A stretch of 64,000 bases of DNA, from NCBI RefSeq assembly GCF_003269275.1, contig NZ_QLTS01000003.1:62001-126000 (forward strand). Reading direction: 5' to 3'. The notes beneath the pieces were generated by a model that was given only the letters and a program-made list of their open reading frames with translations, made no database searches and had not been told where the DNA came from. Source of the DNA: Phascolarctobacterium faecium DSM 14760. GTDB lineage: Bacteria; Bacillota; Negativicutes; Acidaminococcales; Acidaminococcaceae. The translations under genes and the position numbers were made by a program. Below, in pieces: positions 8,338-17,160 of the stretch. How positions within the stretch are numbered: the stretch's first letter is position 1; every line of letters begins with the position of its first letter.

Positions 8338-9453
8338 TTATAAGCTATTAGTTCTGCCGCTTTTTCTGCGCAGCAGCAGCCGGCGTTCAACCTTCCCTAT
8401 CAGCAGCTCGTGAAAAGGAAGCCGCGCCAGTATTTCCATACTCCCAAGACTCAATACCAGCATCAAAACGAACAGCAGCGGATAAAAAGTCAGCATCGAA
8501 GGCGTGATCTGCAGCAAAGGCAGCAGATACTCAGTACACAGATACATAAAAAAGATATGGATAAGAAAAATACCGAACGAATAATTGCCCAAATACAGCA
8601 CAAACCGCTTTTGCAGGGTATTTTTTCTATCAATATCCTCAGAATGATAAAACAGCATCGCTATCAAAATCGTATATAAAAACATATTGAGCGGAAAACA
8701 GATAAACTCCAAAATATAATAGGTCTTCCAATAGTACTTTTCCAACCAGCATACGGTAACTAAAGGAATAAAAATGATCAGCAGCCAAACCAAAAATTTC
8801 CGACTCCTGCCGATCCACTCTAAAAATTCTTTTTTATAATAGTAGGCCGCCATTCCCAGCGAAAAATAAACAAGATAACGCAGAAACATTGTCCCCATAA
8901 GCAGGTAGCTGATCCAAACAGTCTCAAACTGAATATTATTCAACACCTTCCAAGAGATCTGCAAAACAGCTGCCGCAGCAAAATAGTATTTCAGCCAGCC
9001 TGACTCACGGCATTTAGTAAAAATCCTGATTAAAAACGGATACACCAGATAGAACCCGATCAGCGCCCTGAAAAATCCCAAATGCACCGCAGCACTTCCC
9101 GTCAGCATATCAACGACTATTTCACCCAGCGTATATGTATGACCGTCAAAAACAAAAGCAGTTACTATATAGAGGGTAGAAAACAACAAATAAGGCGACA
9201 ATACCGACAGCAGCATCTTCTTAAAAAAAGCAGCGCTGTAAATGTAAGCGTGCTTATTACGTCCTGTAAACAAATAACCCGCTATCGCCATAAACAGCGG
9301 CACTGCAAACAATGACAGCACCTCCAGCAGCATTGAAGAAAGTGCTACCATATTTTCACTGCCGCCGCTGCTGAAAAACCAGCTTGTGTGCATCAAAATA
9401 ACACCTAAAACAACAAATCCCCGTAAAATCAAAACTGTATTGCTTTTCTGCAT
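8338..9453 (-). CDS. Acyltransferase-3 family membrane O-acyltransferase
   Basis: A 371-residue protein with about ten membrane spans. It opens with the family hallmark LRGFVVLGVILMHTSWFF, in which the Arg-Gly and the His of the first span are conserved catalytic-type residues. These enzymes move acetyl or similar acyl groups onto sugars of exopolysaccharide, lipopolysaccharide or peptidoglycan. It ends with a basic tail (RRLLLRRKSGR). No glycan genes lie next to it, so the target is unknown. Its last codons abut the 5' region of the binding-protein unit. Confidence 0.8.
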   Translation of the reverse strand: MQKSNTVLILRGFVVLGVILMHTSWFFSSGGSENMVALSSMLLEVLSLFAVPLFMAIAGYLFTGRNKHAYIYSAAFFKKMLLSVLSPYLLFSTLYIVTAFVFDGHTYTLGEIVVDMLTGSAAVHLGFFRALIGFYLVYPFLIRIFTKCRESGWLKYYFAAAAVLQISWKVLNNIQFETVWISYLLMGTMFLRYLVYFSLGMAAYYYKKEFLEWIGRSRKFLVWLLIIFIPLVTVCWLEKYYWKTYYILEFICFPLNMFLYTILIAMLFYHSEDIDRKNTLQKRFVLYLGNYSFGIFLIHIFFMYLCTEYLLPLLQITPSMLTFYPLLFVLMLVLSLGSMEILARLPFHELLIGKVERRLLLRRKSGRTNSL

Positions 9454-9557
9454 TTTCCTGCCAGCTTTCTTTACTGTTGTGATAATTATTCAAAAACAGT
9501 ATAAACTCAAAAACAAGATTTGTTAAGCCCCACAGCATTCTCGAACACAAAATGTTC

Positions 9558-9602
9558 AAAAATAATACGCCTGTCCGGTACAAAAGCGCCGGACAGGCGT
9601 AA
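9558..9602 (-). terminator. Intrinsic terminator of the SorC/DhaKL operon
   Basis: A 12-bp perfect stem ACGCCTGTCCGG / CCGGACAGGCGT (9567-9578, 9589-9600), followed on the minus strand by ATTATTTTT. It ends the operon whose last gene stops at 9614. Confidence 0.9.
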
Positions 9603-9613
9603 AAACATTTATA

Positions 9614-10531
9614 TCATTTCTCCAAAATTTTACGCGCAGTGCTTTCCGTTACCAGCAGATGCGTAAATAAACCTGTTTTCAGAGCTCCTGTTATGGCATT
9701 CGGCGCAGCACCAAGTGCTAAACCGATAATTTTGGGACAATGCCGCAAAGTTCCTAACGGAATCCTGACAGCAAAATCATTTTCGCCACTGATAAATTCG
9801 CCCCGCTCATTATAATAATAGGACAAAAAGCTGCCGACTGCCCGCTGACGTTTCAAACTGTCACCAAAACGTGTCGCCGTTGCTTCATCAGGAACACTGG
9901 GAAAATCTCTGATCTCAACAAGAGCAGCATCCAGTTTCTGCCACATAGCGTCAAGTTCCAAATAAGCTTCAGTCGTTTCAAACTGCTGCCGTTCTTCCAA
10001 ACTGTCCGGAAAAGCCGGTACAGCAAGACGATAAGCATGCCTGCCGCAAGCTGAGGCCAGCGTTTCTGCCAGTTCGTCCACACGGTAACCTTTATTGGGG
10101 ATATGTGCCTTGCCGATCAGCGGCAGCACAGCACCAGGCTGCCGACGGTTACATTGCTGCGTCAGCAGACTGATGCTTTCTCCCAACAGATACCCCCATC
10201 CCAATCCTAAATTACGTTCATACAAAAGCTCACCGGACAGATAATCCGCAGCCGCTTTAAGATTTTCTTCCATTGAGTCCTGTACCGGCAGAACCATACC
10301 TCCATGCAGGGCATACCTTGTTTGCAGTGCCTCTAACAAAGCAGCATCGCCTTCTGTCGAACTGCGGATCTCGATATGTACGATCCCTGCTTCGCGCGCA
10401 CGCGTCAACATCTTACTCACTAACGGCCTGGAAACTCCGATTCGCTTAGCGACCTGATCCTGCGTCAGCCCCTGTTCATAATAGAGCCGGGCCACGTTGA
10501 CAAGATCAGTTCGTTCTTTGCCGCTCAGCAA
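9614..10531 (-). CDS. SorC/LsrR-family sugar-responsive transcriptional regulator
   Basis: A 305-residue protein. Residues 1-55 form a sigma-like helix-turn-helix (YYEQGLTQDQVAKRIGVSRP, then SKMLTRAREAGI). The rest is the SorC sugar-binding domain with the NagB-like fold and a C-terminal IIGLALGAAPNAITGALKTG. Such regulators bind phosphorylated sugars or phospho-AI-2 and release their own operon. It is the last gene of the DhaL-DhaK-aldolase-small protein unit, 1 bp after the small gene, so it most likely represses that operon. Candidate operators lie at 13429-13472. Confidence 0.88.
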   Translation of the reverse strand: MLSGKERTDLVNVARLYYEQGLTQDQVAKRIGVSRPLVSKMLTRAREAGIVHIEIRSSTEGDAALLEALQTRYALHGGMVLPVQDSMEENLKAAADYLSGELLYERNLGLGWGYLLGESISLLTQQCNRRQPGAVLPLIGKAHIPNKGYRVDELAETLASACGRHAYRLAVPAFPDSLEERQQFETTEAYLELDAMWQKLDAALVEIRDFPSVPDEATATRFGDSLKRQRAVGSFLSYYYNERGEFISGENDFAVRIPLGTLRHCPKIIGLALGAAPNAITGALKTGLFTHLLVTESTARKILEK

Positions 10532-10532
10532 T

Positions 10533-10850
10533 TTATTTCACTTCCATCAATTCCATTAAAATACCGTCCTTCATAATAAAAGCAAGGCGGGTATTTTCAT
10601 CGGCAAACCAGGGCTCAACAACAACAGTATTTGCTTTTACCTGTTCATCCAGGTCGTCTACCTTATAAGCAACATGGACCATAGTCTGCAGTTCTTTCGG
10701 CAAAGGTGTATCTTTCTCAAAACGCAGGTATTCAATATTGAATTCATTAGTTTCAGGAGCTACGATATATGTCTTGATAGCTTCGGCATAAACAGCGTCT
10801 TCCATGATTTTATCAGTGGGTACTCCCACGTGCATAAACTGTTTCATCAT
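10533..10850 (-). CDS. Small VOC-like protein of the DhaKL/LsrF-like operon
   Basis: A 105-residue soluble protein with a beta-rich pattern (QFMHVGVPTDK, MVHVAYKVDDLDEQV, TRLAFIMKDGILMELMEV) that recalls vicinal-oxygen-chelate (glyoxalase-like) half modules with His and Glu positions available for a metal. Its start overlaps the aldolase stop in an ATGA arrangement, indicating coupled translation. By position it could replace LsrG, isomerising a phosphorylated intermediate before cleavage (inference). The fold call is tentative and no function is asserted. Confidence 0.6.
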   Translation of the reverse strand: MMKQFMHVGVPTDKIMEDAVYAEAIKTYIVAPETNEFNIEYLRFEKDTPLPKELQTMVHVAYKVDDLDEQVKANTVVVEPWFADENTRLAFIMKDGILMELMEVK

Positions 10851-11728
10851 TTCACGTCCTTCATCAATGTTTGATAAGCCTTATACGCAGCTTCAGGTTT
10901 GACATTTTCGTGCACAACCATACGAATCGCCTGCAGCATAGCACTCGGACATTCTGCCTGCAAAACATTGCGCCCCATATCAACACCGGCTGCGCCTTCA
11001 TTAACAGCACGGTAAGCCATATCCAAAGCTTCCGGTTCCGGAACCTTTTTACCACCGGCAATGACGATTGGGACCGGACAGGCAGCAGTGATCTGCTCAA
11101 AATTTTCACAGTAATAGGTCTTGATGATATGTGCTCCCTGTTCAGCCAAAAGCCTTGTCGCTAAAGCAAAATAACGCGTGGTACGTTCCATCTCTTTACC
11201 AACGGCGACGACACCCAATACGGGAATACCATAACGTTCACCTTTATTGATATAGTAAGAAAGATTGTGCAGGGAAGCAATTTCAGAAGCAGAACCGATA
11301 AAGCACTGTACGGCCATACAGGAAGCGTTCATGCGCAGAGCTTCCTCAATATCGGTACCAATGACACCCATACTCATATCGTCTTTCAAAACAGAGCTGT
11401 CTGCACTGCAGCGCAAAGCAATCGCCTTGCGGTTATCGGCTGGAATACAGGTTCTCAGCGCGCCACGAGTCGCCATCAGACAATCAGCATGATCCATCAG
11501 CGGCGGAATGACCAGATCCAGTCTTTCCAGACCAGCTGTACTGCCCATGATATAACCATGATCGAACGCCAGCATGATTGTGCGCCCGTCAGCCGCAAAA
11601 ATCTGTGACAGACGTGCCTTCATACCCCAGCCGGCATTCTCATGACCTTTTACATGAAAGTGCTGGGTGGGCGGCTTGATGCCGATACCATAATCTTTAG
11701 CAATAATATTACCGTCTTTATCTGCCAT
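10847..11728 (-). CDS. LsrF-like class I aldolase/thiolase
   Basis: A 293-residue DeoC/LacD-superfamily enzyme that resembles LsrF along its length: TIMLAFDHGYIMGSTAGLER, CLMATRGALRT, GAHIIKTYYCENFE (Schiff-base Lys candidate) and CPVPIVIAGGKKVPEPEALD, with GVDMGRNVLQ at the phosphate site. LsrF transfers an acetyl group to CoA from 3-hydroxy-2,4-pentanedione 5-phosphate in AI-2 degradation; relatives are ordinary aldolases. The N-terminal 35 residues (HFHVKGHENAGWGMKARLS) are also shared with the LsrF type. Operon context with DhaK/DhaL and a SorC regulator supports cleavage of a phosphorylated C4-C6 compound. The exact substrate is open. Confidence 0.85.
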   Translation of the reverse strand: MADKDGNIIAKDYGIGIKPPTQHFHVKGHENAGWGMKARLSQIFAADGRTIMLAFDHGYIMGSTAGLERLDLVIPPLMDHADCLMATRGALRTCIPADNRKAIALRCSADSSVLKDDMSMGVIGTDIEEALRMNASCMAVQCFIGSASEIASLHNLSYYINKGERYGIPVLGVVAVGKEMERTTRYFALATRLLAEQGAHIIKTYYCENFEQITAACPVPIVIAGGKKVPEPEALDMAYRAVNEGAAGVDMGRNVLQAECPSAMLQAIRMVVHENVKPEAAYKAYQTLMKDVK

Positions 11729-11752
11729 TTTTATCTCCTTAAAAATATTACT

Positions 11753-12745
11753 TTAGTTTTTATAATACGGGGTGCGGCAGGGTGCATTCCAATATTTGAG
11801 CAGTTCATCATCCATACGGGCAATAAAGAGCTGGAATCCGGCCATTTCCTGTACTGTCAGCACTTCACCAACAATATTGGCAACAACTTCAATACCCTTT
11901 TCTGCCAGATAATGACAGCATTTACGGAAAACGATCAGTTGTTCCATCAGCGTAGTAGCGCCAACGCCGTTAACGATAACCAAAAGTTTTTCACCTTTTT
12001 TGATATCCAAATCTCTCAGAAGGGCATCTATCATAATAGCTGCAGTTTCATCAGCAGTTTTCATTTCAGTCAAGCCACCGCCGCCTTCACCATGCTGCCC
12101 CATGCCGATTTCCATTTTACCTTCTTCGATCTGAGCAATGACCATATCCGTAGCCGGATGAGTAGCGCCTTTAGCTGCAACAGCGATCGTAGCCATATTG
12201 TCAGCAAATTTCTGTGCAACAGCGGCCACCTCTTCCAAAGACTTACCTGCAGCAGCTGCTGCGCCGGCAATTTTATACAACGGCACACAACCGACTAACC
12301 CGCGGCGATCGTCAGCATTACTGCGCGGAGCATTGGCTATATCTTCCTGCGTAACAACTTTTATTACGTTCAATCCCAGTTTTTTAACCTGTTTCATTGT
12401 CAGATTACCGGTCAGCATATCGCCGGCATGATTCAAAACAACAAACAAAACACCGTGGCCTTTATCTGCCATTTTGATTGCTTCTATACAGGCCTGCGGG
12501 CCAGGAGCGGCGAAAACATTACCAGCCACGGAAATATCTACCATACCTTCGCCGACAAAACCGCTGATAGCAGGCTCATGGCCGGTACCACCCAAAGTGA
12601 CGATCGTAACGCGGTCAGCATCTTTCAATTTATTATTTACAACCAGGTTGCCATCTTCAAGATGGATGATATCCTTATTGGCAAGAGCCAGACCTTCCAG
12701 TAATTCACTGGTCAGATTTTCGGGATCGTTAATAAATTTTTTCAT
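11753..12745 (-). CDS. dhaK: Dihydroxyacetone-kinase-type subunit DhaK
   Basis: The start is set at 12745, 10 bp after TTGGAGG; upstream in-frame codons lie in the gap. The 330-residue protein has the DhaK core: IVTLGGTGHEPAISGFVGEG, whose His is the residue that covalently binds the keto-sugar, and LFVVLNHAGDMLTGNLT. The C-terminal part contains MGQHGEGGGG and LVIVNGVGATTLMEQ. It works with DhaL to phosphorylate dihydroxyacetone or a related short ketose. No DhaM phosphotransferase gene is present in this operon, so the phosphoryl donor could be ATP or a distant PTS protein. The neighbouring LsrF-like enzyme suggests a substrate other than free dihydroxyacetone. Confidence 0.85.
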   Translation of the reverse strand: MKKFINDPENLTSELLEGLALANKDIIHLEDGNLVVNNKLKDADRVTIVTLGGTGHEPAISGFVGEGMVDISVAGNVFAAPGPQACIEAIKMADKGHGVLFVVLNHAGDMLTGNLTMKQVKKLGLNVIKVVTQEDIANAPRSNADDRRGLVGCVPLYKIAGAAAAAGKSLEEVAAVAQKFADNMATIAVAAKGATHPATDMVIAQIEEGKMEIGMGQHGEGGGGLTEMKTADETAAIMIDALLRDLDIKKGEKLLVIVNGVGATTLMEQLIVFRKCCHYLAEKGIEVVANIVGEVLTVQEMAGFQLFIARMDDELLKYWNAPCRTPYYKN

Positions 12746-12772
12746 GCTTTTCAACCTCCAAAATTTTATTTG

Positions 12773-12790
12773 TTTCCGCACCTGCGGAAA
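12773..12790 (-). other. Intercistronic hairpin between dhaL and dhaK
   Basis: Inverted repeat TTTCCGC / GCGGAAA with a 4-nt loop and no T-run. It may stabilise or process the mRNA rather than terminate it. Confidence 0.4.
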
Positions 12791-12800
12791 ATTAAGCCTT

Positions 12801-13415
12801 TTATAAGGCCTGCGCCATACCGTTGAATAAAATAGCTATGGATACAGCACCGGGATCTTTAGTACCGATACTGCGCTCACCCATATTTTTAGCGCGGCCG
12901 AATCTGGCAACCATAGTACTGGTCTGTTCCGCACCAGCGTCAGCAGCTGCAGCCGCAGCTGTCATGATTTCTTTTAAGCTTCCTTGTGTTTCAATAATGG
13001 CATCGATAGCCGGATACAGCGCATCGACCATAGTCTTATCACCGGGCTTTGCTTTGGAAATATCCATAAAATCTTCTTTGGCCTGCGTAAACATTTTCCG
13101 CAGCTCTAAATCAGTCAGTTCAGCCTGATCGTCTATTCCTTCGGCCATCCCTGTAAACACCGTACCCCAAAGCGGTCCGGCGCTGCCGCCGTTGATACCC
13201 ATAAAAGCGTCGCCCAGCTCATCCAGCAAGACCCTCATCGTATCAATAGTAGTATCTTCTGTTTTTTCTTTCATCACATCAGCCATTCTGCCAATAGTGA
13301 TTCCGTGATCACCGTCGCCAGCCACACTGTCAAGCTCACATAAATATTTACTGTTAGCTTTCAGCTCTGTACCAGCACGATTCAACATTTTTCTAAGTAA
13401 AGGCAAAGTCAGCAT
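12801..13415 (-). CDS. dhaL: Dihydroxyacetone-kinase-type subunit DhaL
   Basis: A 204-residue helical nucleotide-binding subunit. The Mg-ADP site motif ELDSVAGDGDHGITIGRMAD lies near residues 28-47, followed by GDAFMGINGGSAGPLWGTVF and a C-terminal SIGTKDPGAVSIAILF. DhaL carries the nucleotide and passes phosphate to the sugar held by DhaK. First gene of the operon; RBS GAGGTGAT is 6 bp before the ATG. Candidate SorC-type operators are directly upstream. Confidence 0.86.
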   Translation of the reverse strand: MLTLPLLRKMLNRAGTELKANSKYLCELDSVAGDGDHGITIGRMADVMKEKTEDTTIDTMRVLLDELGDAFMGINGGSAGPLWGTVFTGMAEGIDDQAELTDLELRKMFTQAKEDFMDISKAKPGDKTMVDALYPAIDAIIETQGSLKEIMTAAAAAADAGAEQTSTMVARFGRAKNMGERSIGTKDPGAVSIAILFNGMAQAL

Positions 13416-13428
13416 TTCCGATCACCTC

Positions 13429-13472
13429 ACAAATGTATTTACCGTAATTTTAACATTTGTCAGAACATTTGT
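13429..13472 (-). promoter_or_regulatory. Repeated ACATTTGT/ACAAATGT motif upstream of dhaL (candidate SorC operator)
   Basis: ACAAATGT at 13429-13436 and ACATTTGT at 13453-13460 and 13465-13472. Start-to-start spacings are 24 and 12 bp, close to two helical turns and one turn. It lies in the dhaL leader, where the operon's SorC regulator would be expected to bind. Confidence 0.45.
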
Positions 13473-13665
13473 AAATTAATTTTCAGACAATTTGCGACAT
13501 TTTCACATTATAACTTCTGGCAGAATTTGTAATTTTATAAAGCTTTTATCAGGCATTATTGTAAACGATTAAACAAGCAGTGTTAGCCGCACTATATACT
13601 TTAAAAGTATAAACTAAAATTATTATCATTTTTATTCCTGAAAATTTATGTAAGGGGACTTTTTT

Positions 13666-15099
13666 ATGTCCGTTGACTCTGTCAAACAAAAGAATATATC
13701 AAAGACATTGACGCTCTGGAATTTTTTTACAATCGGGTTCGGTGCGATCATCGGTACCGGCTGGATTTTTTTAGTCGGCGAATGGATCATCATCAGCGGA
13801 GGACCAATTCCGGCCATGCTGGCATTTTTACTGGGGGCGCTGCTTTTACTGCCTATCGGAGCTGTATTCGGAGAGCTTACAAGCGCTCTGCCTATTGACG
13901 GCGGGGTAATAGAATATGTTGACCGCACCTACGGTAAAACAGTATCTTTTATTACAGGCTGGCTGCTGCTGCTAAGTAATATTATCATGTGCCCATGGGA
14001 AACGATTGCTGTCTCCACCCTTTTTGGAACCCTGTTCGGAGATATGTTTCCCTGGCTGCGTTCAATCAGGCTCTACAGCATTTTAGGTGCCGATGTATAC
14101 CTTTTCCCAGTACTGATAGCGCTTTGCCTTTCAGGATTTATCATCAGACAAAATCTGCACGGCCCAAAAGCAGCAGCTAAAGCCCAGTCTTTCCTGACTA
14201 AAGCGCTGCTCGCAGGATTACTGCTGGCCATTATCAGTGCTTTTGACAAAGGCAGTCTTGCAAACTGGCAGCCGCTTTTTCTTCCGGTCAATGAGTCGAC
14301 AGCACATACTCAGGCCACCTCTCTCTGGACCGGTATTTTTGCCCTGCTTACAGTAACGCCTTTTTTCTATACCGGGTTTGACACTATCCCGCAGCAGGCA
14401 GAAGAAGCTGCTCAGGGCTTAGACTGGCACAAATTCGGCAGAATTATCAGCCTTGCACTTTTATCTGCAGCTACCTTTTACATTATCTGTATAGCAGCTT
14501 TCAGCAGTCTTATCCCCTGGACAAGTTTTGTCAAACAGCCTTTGGCCGCTCTTGCCTGTCTTAAGCACATCAATTTTAATTTATACTTTCTCATGCTCTG
14601 CATAACTGTTTTGGGAGCGTTGGGTCCTATGAACTCCTTTTATGCCTCATCCTCCAGGATTTTACTGGCTATGGCCCGAAAAAAACAACTGCCTGCAGCC
14701 TTCAGCCCCTCCGACCACTCTCAGGCTATTGCCAAATCTACACATATTCTGCTCAGCACAAGTATCGTTCTCGCCCCTTTCCTGGGAAGCAATATGCTGC
14801 TGCCTCTGACAAATGTTGCTGCCCTGACCTTCATGTTCTCCTGTATGATGGTCAGTCTGGCCTGTTATAAAATGCGCAGCAGCGAAGCAAATCTATACCG
14901 CCCCTACAAAGTCCCTGGCGGCAAAGCGGGTATCAGTGCTGCATGCTGCGTCAGTTTTCTCATTATTGCTGCCATGCTGCTGCCCGGCACCTCTGCTTCG
15001 CTGAGTAAAACTGAATACCTGGTGCTGACAGGATGGACTGCTTTGGGGCTGCTAGTTAAAAGCCTGCATCTTTATAAAAAAAATAAGGACTGCCGTTAA
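13666..15099 (+). CDS. APC-family amino-acid/amine permease, copy 1
   Basis: A 477-residue carrier with about 12 membrane spans. The first span carries the APC motif NFFTIGFGAIIGTGWIFLVG; the late loop has CYKMRSSEANLYRPYKVPGG, the conserved RPYKVPG signature before span 11. It imports amino acids or related organic cations/anions by symport or exchange. RBS AAGGGG lies upstream. It is convergent with the sensor kinase gene and strongly similar to the second permease at 17445, so the LytTR system between them may control one or both. Confidence 0.88.
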   Translation: MSVDSVKQKNISKTLTLWNFFTIGFGAIIGTGWIFLVGEWIIISGGPIPAMLAFLLGALLLLPIGAVFGELTSALPIDGGVIEYVDRTYGKTVSFITGWLLLLSNIIMCPWETIAVSTLFGTLFGDMFPWLRSIRLYSILGADVYLFPVLIALCLSGFIIRQNLHGPKAAAKAQSFLTKALLAGLLLAIISAFDKGSLANWQPLFLPVNESTAHTQATSLWTGIFALLTVTPFFYTGFDTIPQQAEEAAQGLDWHKFGRIISLALLSAATFYIICIAAFSSLIPWTSFVKQPLAALACLKHINFNLYFLMLCITVLGALGPMNSFYASSSRILLAMARKKQLPAAFSPSDHSQAIAKSTHILLSTSIVLAPFLGSNMLLPLTNVAALTFMFSCMMVSLACYKMRSSEANLYRPYKVPGGKAGISAACCVSFLIIAAMLLPGTSASLSKTEYLVLTGWTALGLLVKSLHLYKKNKDCR

Positions 15100-15117
15100 A
15101 ACGGCAGTCCTTATTTT
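15082..15117. terminator. Bidirectional terminator overlapping both coding ends
   Basis: A 15-bp perfect stem AATAAGGACTGCCGT / ACGGCAGTCCTTATT (15082-15096, 15101-15115), loop TAAA, followed by TTTTTT on the plus side. The left arm codes for the permease C-terminus, its stop codon is the loop, and the right arm includes the histidine kinase stop codon. Confidence 0.9.
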
Positions 15118-16445
15118 TTCCCCCAGAGTAATGACAACATAACCGAAACACTAAAAACATTATCAGAATGGCTGACTGAAAATTCACCATTATATTTTTC
15201 AACAATCTTTCTAATATTAAACAGGCCTATACCACAATAACGCTCATCAATCTTCACTGTTCTGTAAATATTATTCTGTTTTTTCACTTCACCAGTAAAC
15301 GAATTAGCGATATCAATGAACAGATAATCTTTTTTGATATTGACGTTAAGAACAATAAATTTTTTCCTGCCCGGTTCTACGATTCTTTCACATGCCTCCA
15401 CGGCATTATCAATCAAATTTCCAAAAAGAATACACAGATCCACGTCAGCGATATTTAACGAAGGCGGTATAATTATACTGCATTTTAAATTTATACCACG
15501 GTTTTCCAAATTAGCCAAACCATTACTGAGAATGGAATCAATAACTATATTCCCACTGTAAATAATGCCCTGCAAGCCTTTATTACAGGTATAAAGTTCC
15601 TTAATATATTCCTTAGCTTCTTTAGCATGACCACTGTCCAAAAGCGCATATAGACAGCTAATATGATTTTTGATATCATGCCGCAGACTCTGTAATTCGC
15701 GCTGTGATATATCCAATCGTTCATAGTGACGGCGCTGCAGTGACAGCAATTCTTCCATTACCGATGACTTTTCTCCGGACATATCCAAAAGAATATTTTT
15801 TTCCAGAAGGTAGAAAAGACTGATTGATGCAGAAAACAAAAGTACTGAAGTATAAATATAAAAGACCTGTATCCCAGCGGCAGATCCAAACCCAATATTT
15901 TTATGGGAAATAATGATTACTGAAATCATCACAGTCAGTGGAAACAGATATGAAATTACAGCATAAAGTAAATTTTGCTTATTCAGCCTCAACTCGCGAA
16001 TACAAATCGTACCCCATAAACTCAAAACAAACAGTATACATGCCATCATCTGCGACCAGGGATCCATAACAATGCGATAATTAATCAGCTCCCGCGGCAA
16101 AGTCTGTTCACCCCAGGCCAAGGCAATACCTGTCATAGCCGTTTTACATGCATAATTCATAATAACAAACAGTAAGGCAATCGTAATCTTATTCTGTAAA
16201 GAATCAGAAAAGAAAACAACAGCAATAATTGTAGCAAAGAAAAAATAATAAGCAGCCGTCGAAAACATGGGACTTTCATTTACATAAGAAAACATCTGGA
16301 AAGTAAAATAAAATATCACCCCCAGCCAATAATACCTCTGTCTTACTGAATTACGAGTCAAATAAGTATTGAAAAGACGATATCCGATCCACGTCTCAGC
16401 CGCAGATAAAATCACATAAGCGATCCATTTCAGCATAATATCCAT
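15111..16445 (-). CDS. AgrC/CitA-like membrane sensor histidine kinase (GHKL type)
   Basis: A 444-residue kinase. The first ~215 residues hold about six membrane spans with no large extracellular domain. A coiled region leads to the H-box SLRHDIKNHISCLYALLDSG (His near residue 259), followed by the ATP-binding N-box CILFGNLIDNAVEACERI and a G-box YCGIGLFNIRKIVEKYNG. This is the HPK10-type architecture of Agr-like kinases that partner LytTR regulators. It starts 1 bp after the response regulator gene stops, so the two are co-translated. The signal may be a solute handled by the flanking permeases (inference). Confidence 0.9.
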   Translation of the reverse strand: MDIMLKWIAYVILSAAETWIGYRLFNTYLTRNSVRQRYYWLGVIFYFTFQMFSYVNESPMFSTAAYYFFFATIIAVVFFSDSLQNKITIALLFVIMNYACKTAMTGIALAWGEQTLPRELINYRIVMDPWSQMMACILFVLSLWGTICIRELRLNKQNLLYAVISYLFPLTVMISVIIISHKNIGFGSAAGIQVFYIYTSVLLFSASISLFYLLEKNILLDMSGEKSSVMEELLSLQRRHYERLDISQRELQSLRHDIKNHISCLYALLDSGHAKEAKEYIKELYTCNKGLQGIIYSGNIVIDSILSNGLANLENRGINLKCSIIIPPSLNIADVDLCILFGNLIDNAVEACERIVEPGRKKFIVLNVNIKKDYLFIDIANSFTGEVKKQNNIYRTVKIDERYCGIGLFNIRKIVEKYNGEFSVSHSDNVFSVSVMLSLLWGKK

Positions 16446-16446
16446 A

Positions 16447-17160
16447 TCAAATATTTTCCTTCATATAGGATAGGAACTGCTGCCGCAATTCTTTGCTGCG
16501 ATGCCTGCTAAGCGGCAATTCCTCTCCATTTTCTAAAGTAACAGTATCTTTAAAAATATTACGTATATGTTTTAGATTAACAACATAACTTTTATGAATC
16601 CTGAAAAAACTCTGTTCACTCAGTGACTCCTCCACCTCACTGATTTTCCCCGTAAAAGTTGTTTTTCCCCCCAGATGGCGAACCGATAAAGTGCGCATAT
16701 TAGATTCGAAATAATAAATATCAGTAGTTTTTATTTTAAACAATCCTTTTTCATTGGTAAAACTGAAATATTTATTCTGTAACCTGGCTATTGATGTCAA
16801 AATAGTCCGTACTTCCTGTAAAAAATAAGCTTTATCTACTGGCTTCAAAATATAACGATAGGCATTTACCTGATAACCGTCCATCGCATATTCAACAGTT
16901 CCCGTTACGATTAAAATCGGCACTTCGCTGTCATATTTCCTGATCAGCCTTGCTGTTTCAATACCATTTAATGGCTTCATCAGCATGTCCAATATGATGA
17001 TATCAAATTTACGCCCCCGTTCATACTGATGTACCAGTTCCCGTCCGTTCAAAAAAGGCACACTTTCCAGCTGTAATCCCGATCTTTTGATCTCTGATAA
17101 ATAACCGGTCAATATTTCTACAGCCTGCCATTCATCATCGCACAAAGCAATATAAAACAT
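16447..17160 (-). CDS. LytTR-type response regulator
   Basis: A 237-residue regulator. Receiver domain 1-120 with the acidic pocket ALCDDE (residues 6-11), phospho-acceptor Asp in FDIIILDMLMKPLNG (about residue 58) and the Lys in YILKPVDKAYF. Residues 140-237 form the LytTR DNA-binding domain (IYYFESNMRTLSVR, FFRIHKSYVVNLKHI, LPLSRHRSKELRQQF). It receives phosphate from the kinase encoded immediately downstream and should act on promoters nearby, with the two APC permeases and the amidohydrolase gene as obvious candidates (inference from position). Confidence 0.92.
   Translation of the reverse strand: MFYIALCDDEWQAVEILTGYLSEIKRSGLQLESVPFLNGRELVHQYERGRKFDIIILDMLMKPLNGIETARLIRKYDSEVPILIVTGTVEYAMDGYQVNAYRYILKPVDKAYFLQEVRTILTSIARLQNKYFSFTNEKGLFKIKTTDIYYFESNMRTLSVRHLGGKTTFTGKISEVEESLSEQSFFRIHKSYVVNLKHIRNIFKDTVTLENGEELPLSRHRSKELRQQFLSYMKENI

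Noticed and set aside
11642-12298. 218-codon plus-strand frame
   Set aside because: Antisense to dhaK; low-complexity Phe-rich translation and no start signal.
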